Source: Ichthyophis bannanicus (taxonomy: Eukaryota; Chordata; Amphibia; Gymnophiona; Ichthyophiidae). From it: DNA of 64,000 bases. Shown here piece by piece: positions 52,612 through 63,240 of the stretch (the first letter of the stretch is position 1; each line of letters opens with the position of its first letter). A model generated the notes under the pieces. The model did not search any database, was not told where the DNA came from, and worked only from the letters and a program-made list of their open reading frames with translations. The translations under genes were made by a program, and so were the position numbers. Where the stretch lies: positions 107,498,278 through 107,562,277 of the forward strand of contig CM066043.1 in the NCBI GenBank assembly GCA_033557465.1, written 5' to 3'.

Positions 52612-54280
52612 TCGCTATGTTTCATAGGCAGGAAATTTAGAGAGTCTATAAAACGGATAGTCAAAGGTTCAACGGTAATTTGTAAACGTTTAGCACCTTG
52701 AACCAGCAGCCCTGTGTTCATCTTTTCCTTTAGCAGTTGTTTAAGAACAAAATACCCATCATAACCTTTGGAATAATGGGCTATGAGTGTGTAGCCTTTA
52801 AATTTTTTGTCACAAAAAATCTGTATAAAGGCAGAAATACATTCGAGACCCTTGAATTCCCAGTTTCTTTCATCATTTAAGTCCGTCGCATATATGTAAT
52901 TAGGGACATGCCAGCCTGTTTCTTGCATACATTCACAATCATAAAAAATATACTTTTCAGATGTTTCACTTTTACCAATAGGGGTCATAAAACATAAGTG
53001 GATGCCATCCCCGGTTAAGGGTTCACGGCATAGTATACAGTGTTGACCCTTGCACTTATGTTTCTTGTCCACATAAGACTCACATTTCTGGCACAGTATC
53101 TTAGATAAACATGCCACTTCTTTTTTCAGAGCCAAATACGTGTCTATCGAAACACTCTTTAGAATGACAAAAGAGTTTGCAATTAGGACATCTCTGTTGT
53201 ACACCAACATTATTCGCACAAGTTAGTGTCAAACAAAGACGACACCATAATGTGCAATTATGATCGTGACTGTACGGTTTCTGACAGTAACTACAGAAGT
53301 TACTCTCCCCATAGAATTTTTTTGACATCAGTTATACCATAGAAATGGTCATCATGTAGCAACAAGAACACAGTCTTAGGGAACACAGGTCTGTCTGATG
53401 TCTTAAAACAAACCGATGAATTTGTGTAAAACACAACGCGTATGTTTATCTTTAAATGCTGTTCAAATATTGCTACATCATCAAGCATGACTTTTCGATG
53501 TACCAGCCATCCCAACTTATTATGTAGTTTTTTTAGAACCTTCTAACAGTTCGACATCTGTCATTTTTACCAGTGACATGAGGGCTGTGAGACTACCTGC
53601 AAAACATAGGTTATTATCAGTGTTATTCAAGTCTATCAAATACATCCTTTTCTTATGAATAATTTGGCTAAATGGTATAGTCTTTAAGACCCTACGAGCC
53701 CCCCCACCCTGATTTCTTATGACAAGTACAACAACACAGAATATATCACAAACCTGGATTTCTCTGCAACTCTGAAGGAGTTTAGCGATCTGATCTAAGA
53801 AATCATCAGCATCCAATGCTTCTGGCTTTAACTTTCCAGAATACAAGGAATTTTGAAAAAAAGATGAATATAGATGCACCTGTACATAATCACCAGATGA
53901 AACTCTGCTGCTAACCTCATCCAGAATATGCTGGATACCTTGTCGAATGGCATATTGAGCCTCAGATAATGTGGTTACCCTGTCTAAATTAATAAACCAA
54001 AATTCCTCTGAATAAATTGCACCATTAAACTTGTCCAATTTACAATCCCACCTTTTCACAAACTGAACATAGCTAACTGGTTCTGATTCTTCAGAGGGGT
54101 CTAATGCAAGATTATTTGTTCTGTCCTCTGAAACACGGTGATCAAAGACACAGCTTTCACCACGCTCTCCGTATTCTGTATCGGCGTGTGTAGATTCGCC
54201 GTCAGAAAACCTTTCGCTGTATGATCTTTTCCTGTTAGACTTCTTTCCCATAGTCGCTGATTTTCTAACATTTTCTCGAT
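52612..54280 (-). pseudogene. polB: DNA polymerase B N-terminal half (right copy)
   Basis: From the exon boundary at 54,280 the frame is open to 53,520, across the homopolymer that breaks the left copy (here C7-A-C3, 53,699-53,709). It then meets the same A7 frame break (T7 at 53,528-53,534). Following pieces carry the zinc-type cluster, FYDCECMQE and a second exonuclease motif in which the Asn is replaced by Tyr (HYSKGYDGYF), a likely loss of a catalytic residue. A further shift lies near 53,130. It ends at about 52,612, fused to capsid sequence through a T-run. Confidence 0.85.
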
Positions 54281-54850
54281 CTGAAAAAGAAAACGTAGGG
54301 GCTAATGCTTTTTTTCTTTTACAGCGGCCTTAAAATCTAGGCGAGGGATAAAGCCTGAATACTTACTATTTTGTTTGTTTTTTGGTTTTCAGTTAGGAAT
54401 CAGCTGTTGATTAGGTTGGTCATCTTGTTTTGTAGCATCTTCTTGGTCTAAAATAAAAAAGATTAAAGGTTGAGACACATTATGAAGAGCATAGCTGCTG
54501 GAAAATTAAAAAACACATGACACACCTTTTAACTTTCTTTGCTGCCTTCATTTTGTAAGAGAGAGCCTATTTGTAAAACCCGGTTTCTGCTCCTATTTTT
54601 TAAAGAAAATCATAAGGTCAGAGACAGAAACATTACATAACCAATATTTTTAAAAAGTAAGACTCATATCTACTCACCATGTTGATGTCTGAAGAGGTGC
54701 CGATCTTACAAGCTATAGAGACTTATGTCATCTTTTCTGTCAGCTGCGCCTTTTTAAATGAAATTCTTTGATGGGATTTACAACCCCCAGACTCTTTAAC
54801 TGAAACATCTCTGGATCTCTGGCCTATTGTTTTATGTGTCACCCCACCCC
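54281..54850 (-). other. spliced polB leader (right copy, single cassette)
   Basis: The minus strand repeats the left-arm leader: first exon near 54,850-54,680 (donor GTGAGTAG), an exon with a TTACAAATAGGCTCTC core and an exon ending at GTAAGTATT, then acceptor and polB at 54,280. Only one copy of the exon cassette is present. The second-exon basic patch is damaged by a change near 54,545 (CATTTTG where the left arm has a CGAAG context). Confidence 0.55.
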
Positions 54851-55423
54851 CATAGCTAATTTACACCACACCATTTTTTTTTCACAGACAGTACATTGTA
54901 ATAGATGCTATATATTGTGTTTGTGGACCTATGTGGCTAATACACATTCCCCCATTCCCAGACACCCTTCACAGTCTTATCATATGGACTATTATGTAGG
55001 CCACACCCTGATAATTCACACTGTCCCATTTTTTCCAGACAACCCATTGTAGGTTTAATTAACTAGGAATTCCTAAAACACACCACACAAAGCTGTAGGT
55101 TCAAAATGTTTTATTTCAAATAAAATGTTTTGATCTTGTGAACTGATTCATTTGAGCATTACAAGTTAAAAAAAAATATATATATATAAAGACATACATA
55201 TAATTTTCGTTCATCTGTATGTTCAGCTAATAGATTCTGGAAATACAAACATTTTCATAAAAAGTCAATTTTTACAGAACTTGGTTTTTTTTAAAAGAAC
55301 GATCTATAATCTCTGTCACAGATTAAACCGTCTACTAGCTCCATATCACAGTCTGCCACAGATCTAAGCAAAATATTGAGCAGTTGTCCTGGATTTCTAC
55401 TGGTATTAAAATCTCTGATGAGT

Positions 55424-56242
55424 TCAAACAAAAACATTCACATTTTCATAAACTAGGTCAGTTGCTTTCATTTTATGACCAACAATCATGGCAACATTTA
55501 CAATAGGTCCTAGACACAACCTGTTACAAGTTTTATGGATTTTCTGTTGTATTTCCTTGTGCCCCCACCTCAGGCAATCATGATGTCTTTGCCCTGGAGC
55601 ATGTATTAGACAATCTGCACAGTTTCTATGAATAACATCCTGCCAGAATTTCTTGATAATACAGCACACCATTGCTTGTATAACAGATTTAAATGTGTTT
55701 ATTTCTTCAGGTTTTGAGTTGTCCTTTTGGTTAACTATGACATTAAATGCCTCCCTTTGATATGTACAGAGAAAGCACAAGCAGCATAGATTGATTGCCT
55801 GTATGTCCTCTAGCTCTTGTAGGAGCGGAGATTCGTTACTGCCCTACAAAAACAAAACAATGTCAGTGTGAAATGAACTACCTCTTCTATAACACTTTTC
55901 TACAAATAAAAGGGCTTCTCTTACCTCTGCTGATTCTAGTTCTTCCAGTAAACGGGTTGTTTCTGCATCTGCCGCGGCATAATATAATTCTATGTCCTCT
56001 GGATCCTTTGCGTTGTCATCCGTGCCTGAATCACAAAGATCTTGAGAGTCAAACAATTTTTGCCCATCTGGTAAATCTTCAATTTTTGTTAATTCATGTT
56101 CAGGCTCTGACATACTACCCTGTTGTTCAAATGGATTTTCTATGGGTGGATAACTCTCTGCTGTGGCATCACGATCCTTAAGAAAATAATTAATGCTATT
56201 CACCCTGTTGAAAATTCTGCTTGGTGTTCCAAAAAGGGCCAT
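55424..56242 (-). pseudogene. two-exon acidic/Cys-rich 'early' protein (right copy)
   Basis: Exon 1 56,242-55,925 (MALFGTPSRI start, acidic second half, donor GTAAGAG) and exon 2 55,843-55,424 after a TTTTTGTAG acceptor. Exon 2 reads through the codon that is a stop in the left copy, but a frame change near 55,435 ends it early, about 70 codons before the left copy's end. The two copies thus carry different lesions, and the family's coding potential is visible only by comparison. Same Cys/His-rich region as the left copy. Confidence 0.6.
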
Positions 56243-56413
56243 TTTTTCTTTTTGAATCTCTGTGTTAGAATTTTCCCCACACAGCACACACAGCCTTACA
56301 CCAGGAGCATGCTCAGAACAAGTCTCTTGTTTCGGCCAATCACGTGTTACCATATCCTAGAAGCATGCTGAGACTTGTTTCTCTGTATTGTTTTTTTTTT
56401 TTTCAAAGCCACT

Positions 56414-56487
56414 AAAAAATAGCTGTTGTGGGATTTGAACTCCGGTCTCTCTCTGTATTTCAGTCTGAACTATAGGACTGCCAGAAT
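56414..56487 (-). ncRNA. candidate Pol III transcription unit (right arm)
   Basis: The counterpart of 35,765-35,843: A-box-like TGGCAGTCC (about 56,483-56,475), B box GAGTTCAAATCC (56,442-56,431) and T6 (plus-strand A6 at 56,414-56,419). The internal palindrome is broken here by substitutions, but the boxes and terminator are kept. Confidence 0.4.
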
Positions 56488-56839
56488 ACTTCTCTCTAAC
56501 AGTGAGGTCTTAAAAGCAAAATTCTATCACATGGACAGCACTGGTTTCTCTAACAAAGATGTGTTAATTGCATTTGGAAAAAAAAAGCATGTATACCCAA
56601 GTGCTGTGTCTCTGCATTGTGTTCCTGCTGCTGCTACTACCAAAGGGTTATTTTTAACAATCAGTTCTAAATAGCCTGCAATACACATAAAAGTATTGCA
56701 CTGCTTTGTGAGAAAAAAAGAACTGGGGCAGTGGGGAAGAGAAAGCATTTTTTTTGTTTTGTTTTTCAGGGTTTCTGCTTTTGCAGATGTCAGCATTAAC
56801 CAGAAGCAAAACACATTTACAGAGTCAGTCACTCTGCTT

Positions 56840-57225
56840 CCGCTGATGTCATTGAAAAGTGACACTGTCCATTTCCGATGACACCCTGTTTCCGGTGATG
56901 TCATTTCCGATGATGTAGGCTGTGGCGTGGTTGAGGGTGGGAGGATGTGGGTGTGGCACAAACCCAGAAGTGAGCGCTGATTGGCTAATGCCAACATTGT
57001 GGGGTGGAGTGTGGGTGTGGCACAAACCCGGAAGTGGGCACTGATTGGCTGATGTCATTCTTGGGGACGGGGTGGGGGCGTGTCAAAGTGGGACTGTGGC
57101 CATGCCTGGGGGCATGGATAGGTGGGGCTAACTCACCATTCACTTCTATGGGAGGGGGTGTGGCCTGAGGCGGGACATCCACTGGAGGTGAGTGCTGATT
57201 GGCCCCTGTCATCCTTATCTCACCT
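56840..57225 (-). promoter_or_regulatory. terminal promoter/enhancer-like block (right arm)
   Basis: Inverted copies of the CCAAT (plus-strand CTGATTGGC near 56,979, 57,039 and 57,195), ETS-like and CACACCC boxes, with one unit of the ATGACATCACCGGAAA-type repeat (left arm has two). Same order relative to the terminus as in the left arm. Confidence 0.5.
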
Positions 57226-57270
57226 GTCAATCAGTTTGATGAGTAGTGTACCCATTATACTACTAACCTC

Positions 57271-58881
57271 TACCATACACACACCACCATTATAGGCACA
57301 AGACTGGATGGGGACTTCAGCTTCAGAGAACACCACCTACCCTTACCTTGCATGAGATGGTCTTATTGCTTCCCTTAAAATTCACCCCAAAGCTGCAGAT
57401 TGCTAGCTTGATTTCCTCCATGTTCTTCCACCAACTCCTCCTCAGGCCATCTGACAATATAGGGCACTGGTCAAGGAACACATCTCCATTCCAGACCCCT
57501 TGGTGGCCTGGGAGTTTCCCACATCAGCAGAAAACAAGTCAAATAATGAGATGCTCATATCTAATTCTTTGCATTAGTTGTAAAAAACACTTAAAACAAG
57601 CCTCCTTTAAGGAGCAGCAGGGACAATCTTAAAGAGATTGTTAGCATAGAACAGCAGGTAAAAATAGCTTTCACAGAGCAGCAGGTGCAGCCTCAGCAAG
57701 TGCTTCAGGAGGGGTAACCTGAATGGAACAGCAGGCACAGCCCTAAACACTGGTACAAAGAAGAATAACGCGCACAGAATAGTAGGTAATTCCCTAAGCA
57801 CCACCCCTTACTATGATGACTAGACAAACCTTCCCTGAATTCATGAATCATCATCAGTGGTAGGCCCTTAAGGCCCATGTCTGTGAATAGTCTCTTCTCA
57901 CTTTCATATGGCTATCTTCCCATTCTGCTAATCTCAAAGACCTTGTAAATAAAACAAAAAAAAGAAAGAAGAAATCTATCTGCTATCTCCCTTCTCTGCT
58001 TGAGGAGATTGGGAAGACTCAACCCTTTTTTCCCTTTCTGTTTATGCAAGGGCAGGGAACTGTACATCCCAGTCAACCTTGTTCCTACCTTCTAGAAAGA
58101 TTATGTGCCAAGGAAGGATATTCAACTCAGTTATGGAACCCTTAACCTTAAAATCTTGTACCCAGAATGGGAGAGTTTCCTTTTGGTGTTCATATGAGCG
58201 TGAAGACCTCTTTCAAAAAAATAAAAGCTTTTCCTTTTTCTCACTACCAGTGGCCCCAACCCAGAACTCCATAACATACATGTGGCTCTTTCACTGTCGC
58301 ATGAACCTGGAAACTGCAGTTTTACATGACTCCCATCTTCTGGTAAATGGACCAGTGGGTCAACACCTCATGACACCATATATTACATACACTCAGTTAC
58401 AGGAGGACCATGTAGTTTCTGAGCTCCCACCCAAAATACAAGGCTATCTTCTCTTTTACCGAAGGTGTTACCCTCAGTGGATCTTGATAACCACAGCATA
58501 TAGCACTATTCCCTTTGAGGTTAAAGGTCTCTTGCCTTAAACTGAAAAGGAAAGCTCCCTTCACCTCAAAGAAACCCTATGGTCCAAATCTCCAGGCTAT
58601 ACTTGGTGCAAGTCTCAATCCTGCTTCAGGCCCTTAGAAGACACCCCTCTTTGACTGTTTGAATGCATTCACTCTCTATTCACCATGAACAGGAGATTGG
58701 ATAGGCTTTGCTGGACTATCCCTACAGAAAGCTTTATGCACTAGACAGTAAAGAAACTCTCACCTGTCAGCTTACTAAAATCAAATACCTTAGAAAATCC
58801 TCACAGTTGTCTACCTCTTGTGATCCAAATTGCCCTGCCATTGTCATTGTAAGTTACACTCTTGCTAAAGCTTATCTGAAT
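57271..58881. other. no gene recognised; one unexplained ORF
   Basis: Mostly featureless. 58,079-58,540 (+) is a 153-codon ORF (MWLFHCRMNLETAVLHDSHL and following) with no domain, signal peptide or homology that I recognise. It is probably a chance ORF or a fragment of an old repeat. Confidence 0.35.
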
Positions 58882-58886
58882 GTGTC

Positions 58887-59458
58887 TGTAATGGGGTATA
58901 TAAGAAGTTACCCCTCCTTCTCCAAAGGGACTGTCAGTAGACAGTAGCCCACCTTAAAAAGGACTACAGCTCTGAACTCAGGGCTGGGAGGGCGTTACCC
59001 AGACAGAGGGATTAAGGATCCAGCTGGGTGCAAGAGACAGAAAACCCTTCCAAGCCAGGCTGGGCAGGAGAGTCCTACTGTGAGGCAGGAGAGATAAAGA
59101 GGAAATTATATCACTTTGGTAGGTTAGGATATGACAGGAGTCAGCACGTGTGGAAGGGAAGGAGGTCAGCTGCCTGGGAAGACTACTTCAACCTTGCCAT
59201 TGTTTGGGGTGTGGCTGGGAACTCTATTCACAAACACTAAAGCCCAAGCAGGTGACTGAACTTTATTCTGAACTTTGATTGAACTTTAAATTGTGACTTG
59301 GGGAAGGGCACTAATAACCAGCCCTGTGAAGTCAACAAGCTGGGGAATGGCATGCTGGACAGCTAGAGCATAATAAAAATGGTTTTTGTTTGTCCTTAAC
59401 TGTTATTTGCCTAGTAGTTTTAATATTCCCTTGTCACCACCCACCACACTATACCACA
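58887..59458 (+). mobile_element. solo LTR, 572 bp
   Basis: TGTAATGGGG...ATACCACA with a 5-bp duplication GTGTC (58882-58886 and 59459-59463). A TATA box (GTATATAAG) sits only about 10 bp inside the 5' edge, and ATAATAAAAA near 59,370 may be the polyadenylation signal. It has a GGACTACAGCTC motif. The family is unknown; a Ty3-type origin is possible. Confidence 0.6.
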
Positions 59459-59639
59459 GTGTCCTACAATCCCTCTTGGCCAAACAGCTCACCCATAATG
59501 TCTATTCCTCACTCGGTACTCCCATTGGCGACCTGGCAGTTATATATGCATGGGAAAATCTTCACAGCACACTGCACTGGCTGTAAAGCGTGAGCACACA
59601 CATACCTTTTGAAACACCCCTTCACAGCCCTCAGTTCGT

Positions 59640-59990
59640 GAGTCACCAGTGCGTGGCCACCAGTGCGTGGCTGACTCATTCTGCTTGTCCATGGAGAAAG
59701 TGAGGTTACTTACCTGTAATGAAGGTTCTGCATGGACAGCGGGATAAATCAGCCATACAAATTGAACCGTCTTTCCTTTAGAAGGAACCTATATACAGCT
59801 GGAGAAGGTACTAAACTGGGAAAGGATAGGCACTGTGGTAATGTGGCTAGCGCATACTCAGGAGAGTCTTCTAGACTTTTCTGAGCTATGGGAAGCGATT
59901 TTCCATGGTGCCATCGGATGGCAACACCAGGATGTGGCTGACTTATCCTGATGTCCACAGAGAAACCTCCATGGCAGATAAGTGACTGCA
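59640..59990 (-). repeat. dispersed repeat related to 21,128-21,330
   Basis: The minus strand holds two related units, each with GGA(CAT/CAA)...CAG(G/A)AT(A/G)AGTCAGCCAC, about 270 bp apart, and between them an ACAGGTAAGTAAC word that looks like a splice donor. No ORF of note. Confidence 0.5.
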
Positions 59991-60099
59991 TTTTCTCAAT
60001 GCACTGCTCTACTAGAGTTATCTTCTTACTTTTCCTCTTAATGCAACTCTTATGTTCTAAAATGCAGGTTTTCGATTTCCTTTTAGTTTTCCTAACATA

Positions 60100-61422
60100 C
60101 GAGGTGTGACAAAAAAGAAACGAGACTGTCCCATAAATGTTTTATTACAAAATCTACAGAGAAATTATACATTGTCCCCTTCAAAGTAATCCCCCTCAGA
60201 GTTAATGCACTTCTGCATTCGCTTCTGCCACATACGGAAGCACTTGGTAAAGTCCCCCTCCTTGAGGTCCCTCAGCTCCCTCGTCACAGTGGCCTTGATC
60301 TCCTCTACAGAGGCAAAATGAGTTCCTTTGAGCACAGTCTTCAATCTGGGGACGAGCCAGAAGTTGCACAGTGAGAGATCTGGGGAATAAGGAGGGTGTC
60401 GAGAGCTGTGATCTGCTTGTTGGCCAAGAACTGCCTCACACTGAGCATGGTGTGTGCAGGCGTGTTGTCGTGGTGGAGCAGCCACGACTTGTCTCTCCAC
60501 AGAGCCTGTCTGCTGTGCCAAACCCGGTCATGGAGGCGATTGAGGACCTGCTGGTAGACGTGCTGGTTGACTGTCTGACCCTCAGGCACAAACTAATGAT
60601 GGACCACTCCCTTCTGGTCGAAGAATGTGCCCAGCATGATCTTGATCCTTGATTTGGACATGCGCCCCTTCTTGAGTCTGGGTGACTGTTGAGTCTTACA
60701 CTGCAGGCTCTGTCTCTTGCTTTCAGGGTCATACTGGAAGACCCAAGTCTCGTCTCCAGTGATGACTCGGCCAACGAACTCTGGATCTTCTCTGATTTTC
60801 TCTAGCATGTCTCAACAAACATTGACCCGATGCTCCTTCTGGTCGTCCGATAAAAGCTTGGGCACCAACTTGACACACACCTTCCGCATCCCCAGGTCCT
60901 GCACCAAGATGGTCTGTACTGACTCCCTGTTCAGGCTGAGCTCCTCAGCTATCATCCGCACCATCAATCTGCGATCACTCCACACCAGCTGGTTTACTCT
61001 GTCAATGTTCTCAGCCGTCTTTGTCATGGAAGTCCTTCCTGACTTGGGGTCATCCTCCACCTCCTCGTGGCCAGTCTTGAAATATTTGTGCCACTCAAAG
61101 ACTCGCAGCCTTGACATTGCATCTTCTCCATAAGCCTTTTGGAGAAGTTGGAGACACTCAGTTGGGCCCTTCTCCAATTTAATGAGAAATTTCAAGTTGA
61201 TTCTTTGCTCCATATTTCTGCCACCTCCAGTTGCATGACAAAACGATGGAGCAATGTGCTACAAAAAAACCTGAAAAAGAAAAACAGAGTGAGAGAGATG
61301 AAAAATATTATAGCAGAATAGTGGCAAGATGTTGCACAAAACAGTGACATAAGCGGTTAGCCAACTGGCATTGAGTCATGGGTGTGGCTGCCACAGTCTC
61401 GTTTCTTTTTTGTCACACCTCA
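60100..61422 (-). mobile_element. mariner transposon, both ends present
   Basis: Inverted ends of about 28 bp (CGAGGTGTGACAAAAAAGAA at the left; the complement at the right with one change) are flanked by TA (60098-60099 and 61423-61424). 1,323 bp, the usual mariner size. It lies inside the dispersed repeat that continues at 61,440. Confidence 0.9.
60165..61213 (-). pseudogene. mariner transposase, D,D34D type, inactivated
   Basis: Starts MEQRINLKFLIKLEKG, with a helix-turn-helix N-terminus (RLRVFEWHKYFKTGHEEVED) and the GRTSMTK linker. Catalytic regions: VITGDETWVFQYDPESK (first Asp), LLHHDNTPAHT (second Asp) and YSPDLSLCNFWLVP in another frame (third Asp). In-frame stops at about 60,812 and 60,593 and a frameshift near 60,400-60,480 inactivate it. 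Total coding length (~345 codons) matches the family. Confidence 0.9.
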
Positions 61423-61439
61423 TATATAAGTCTACAGGG

Positions 61440-62230
61440 GAACATGATAACATACACAACATTATTTGTTTCACAATTTGAGAATCTCCTCAAGACATAT
61501 TTCTTTGAGTCTTAAGGATAGTGTGATGGCATCTTGAGTCACTATAGCAACTGTCATTCAAGGGGAAGGCGGGAAATTCACTTTAACCTGGTGACAATGG
61601 CGAGTAAAATTTTTTAAATTATGAAGCAGTCACAGACATGATTCCACTTTAGACTGAAGTGCTTGCAGTGGCACTGTAAGTTTTGGATATTTTTATCGCT
61701 GTTTATATGATCATAGTAAGGAATTGATTGTTGTCGCATGGCTACTTATTAATATCTAGTGTTTTTAAGATCTCTGCTACGGAGAAGTAACATTTCAGCA
61801 AGAAAGGTTACCTTCCCTTGCTGTGAATGATGGGCCAAAATTGTTTAACAACTGAAGGGATTGCTATATTTGAGATGATAGACATAATATGGAAAAGTAG
61901 ACAATATAAAATAATCCGGTTGTAGTCCTTTGCTTTAATATAGATTATTAGCAATGTGAAAGTCTGATGCCTGCACAATTTCCTTAGCACCTTTTTTGCA
62001 GTGTTAAGGAAAAGTTGTTAGTATATATATAAATGGGAAGCAATTTTGTATGAGTTTATTTTTTATGAACTGAATTTGTAATGAATTATGTATTTTAGTC
62101 CAAGTGTTCCCAAATGATCTCTTTTTATCTCACAGACATTAACTTGGAGCATTGGCAGAATGTGCTTTTATATAAGTATGGTATAGCACTTTTTATTTAA
62201 TGTATACGTATGTTATACTGTCTATGTGTA
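61440..62230 (+). repeat. dispersed repeat, inverted partner of 18,535-19,480
   Basis: See the partner: shared words include TGCACAATTTCCTTAGCACC against the complement of GGGAAATTGTGCAAGCACCA. No ORF in either copy. It could be the body of a large non-autonomous element. Confidence 0.6.
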
Positions 62231-62586
62231 AATACCATGGAAAAAATTTTAATTTTTGCTTCTATCTGTTTTAGATTTGTATTTTTATCCTGTGATGCAG
62301 GTGGCTAGAGTAGCAGACTTGGATGATATAAGGAAGACAGAGAGGTATATAGATAAAACCTACGGGGATGTAGTACTGAAGTACCACCTCCAGTCCGGCA
62401 GCCTCTCAGTTGCCACGGAGAAAAGCATCACCTTGGTGTGGCAGGAAGTGATCCTGTAGGTAGCACCTGTCCTCCAGGTGATGACAAACCCAGTTGCACT
62501 GAGGCAGTTTCTCCAGAGACATTTGTCCATGGGGGAAGGGTTAGGATAGTCATTATAGTTGGTGATTTGATCCATTAGGCATGTAG

Positions 62587-62997
62587 GTGGCTGATGGACA
62601 TGAGGATTGCCTCATAACATGCCTGCCTGGTGCGAAAGTAGCCACCTATACAAGCCACCTATATAAGATTTTAGATGGGGAGGAGCCTGCTGTCTTGGTA
62701 CATGTTGATAACAATCACATAGGAAAGTGTAGGAGGGAGGTTCTGGAGGCCAAATTTAGGCTTTTAGGTAGAAAGTTGAAATCCAGAACTTTCAGGGTAG
62801 CATTCTCTGAAATGATTCCCATTTCACATGCAGGACCTAAAAGGCAGGCAGAGCTCCAGATTCTCAATGTGTGGATGAGATGATGGTACAAGGAAGAAGG
62901 TTTTGGACTCACTAGGAACGGGCAATATTCTGGGAATGGGAGGGGCTTTTCCGAAAGGATGGGCTCCACCTTAACTGGGATGGAACCAAACTGCTGG
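62587..62997 (+). pseudogene. CR1 ORF1 esterase-like, broken
   Basis: CLPGAKVATYTSHLYKIL, LVHVDNNHIGKCRREVLEAK (the Gly-Thr-Asn block is degraded to VDNN) and FRVAFSEMIPIS match the ORF1 esterase layout seen at 5,210-5,667. An upstream piece with LRKTERYIDKTYGDVV-like wording lies at 62,310-62,458. Stops at 62,881 and after. Inactive. Confidence 0.6.
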
Positions 62998-63240
62998 CAT
63001 TAACCTTTAAAAAGGAGATAGAGCATCTTTTAAACTAGCTAATAGGGGAAAGCCAACAGTCATACAAGAGCGCATGTTTCAGAAGGATGTATCCTTGAAG
63101 AATACTACCAAAAGAGGGAAGTTAGGGCATCCCAACAGAGAGGTTCCAATAAAGATAAAGGTTACCCAGATGCCCTTAAGTGCAGAGCAGACAGAGCTGA
63201 AATATTCCAAATTCCCCCATCAACTGATAACTAGATTAAT

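Larger units (their letters stand above)
35018..57264. mobile_element. Polinton/adintovirus-like element with giant inverted arms
   Basis: Both ends begin AGTAGTATAATGGGTACACT (the right one on the minus strand) and are flanked by a perfect 6-bp duplication AACCTC (35012-35017 and 57265-57270), as expected of Polinton integration. The inverted arms are about 4.7 kb once the nested LTR-like unit is removed. Gene content identifies the class: protein-primed family B DNA polymerase, packaging ATPase, small basic virion-type protein, capsid fragment. Integrase and cysteine protease were not found, and every large gene has lesions, so it is a non-autonomous fossil. Nested insertions: 37,425-38,817, 42,018-43,476, 44,481-46,220, 47,867-48,197 and the central DIRS-like block. 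Confidence 0.9.
52612..57264 (-). repeat. right inverted arm
   Basis: About 4.65 kb, inverted relative to 35,018-41,390. The terminus reads AGTAGTATAATGGGTACACT on the minus strand, followed outward by AACCTC. It lacks the LTR-like insertion and the tandem expansions of the left arm and so shows the older layout. Confidence 0.9.

Noticed and set aside
35018..57264. Integrase and adenain-type protease genes expected in a Polinton
   Set aside because: No integrase or protease signature was found in either half; they were probably lost in the deleted part.
58079..58540. Possible host exon
   Set aside because: No domain, no convincing splice context and no codon-level evidence.
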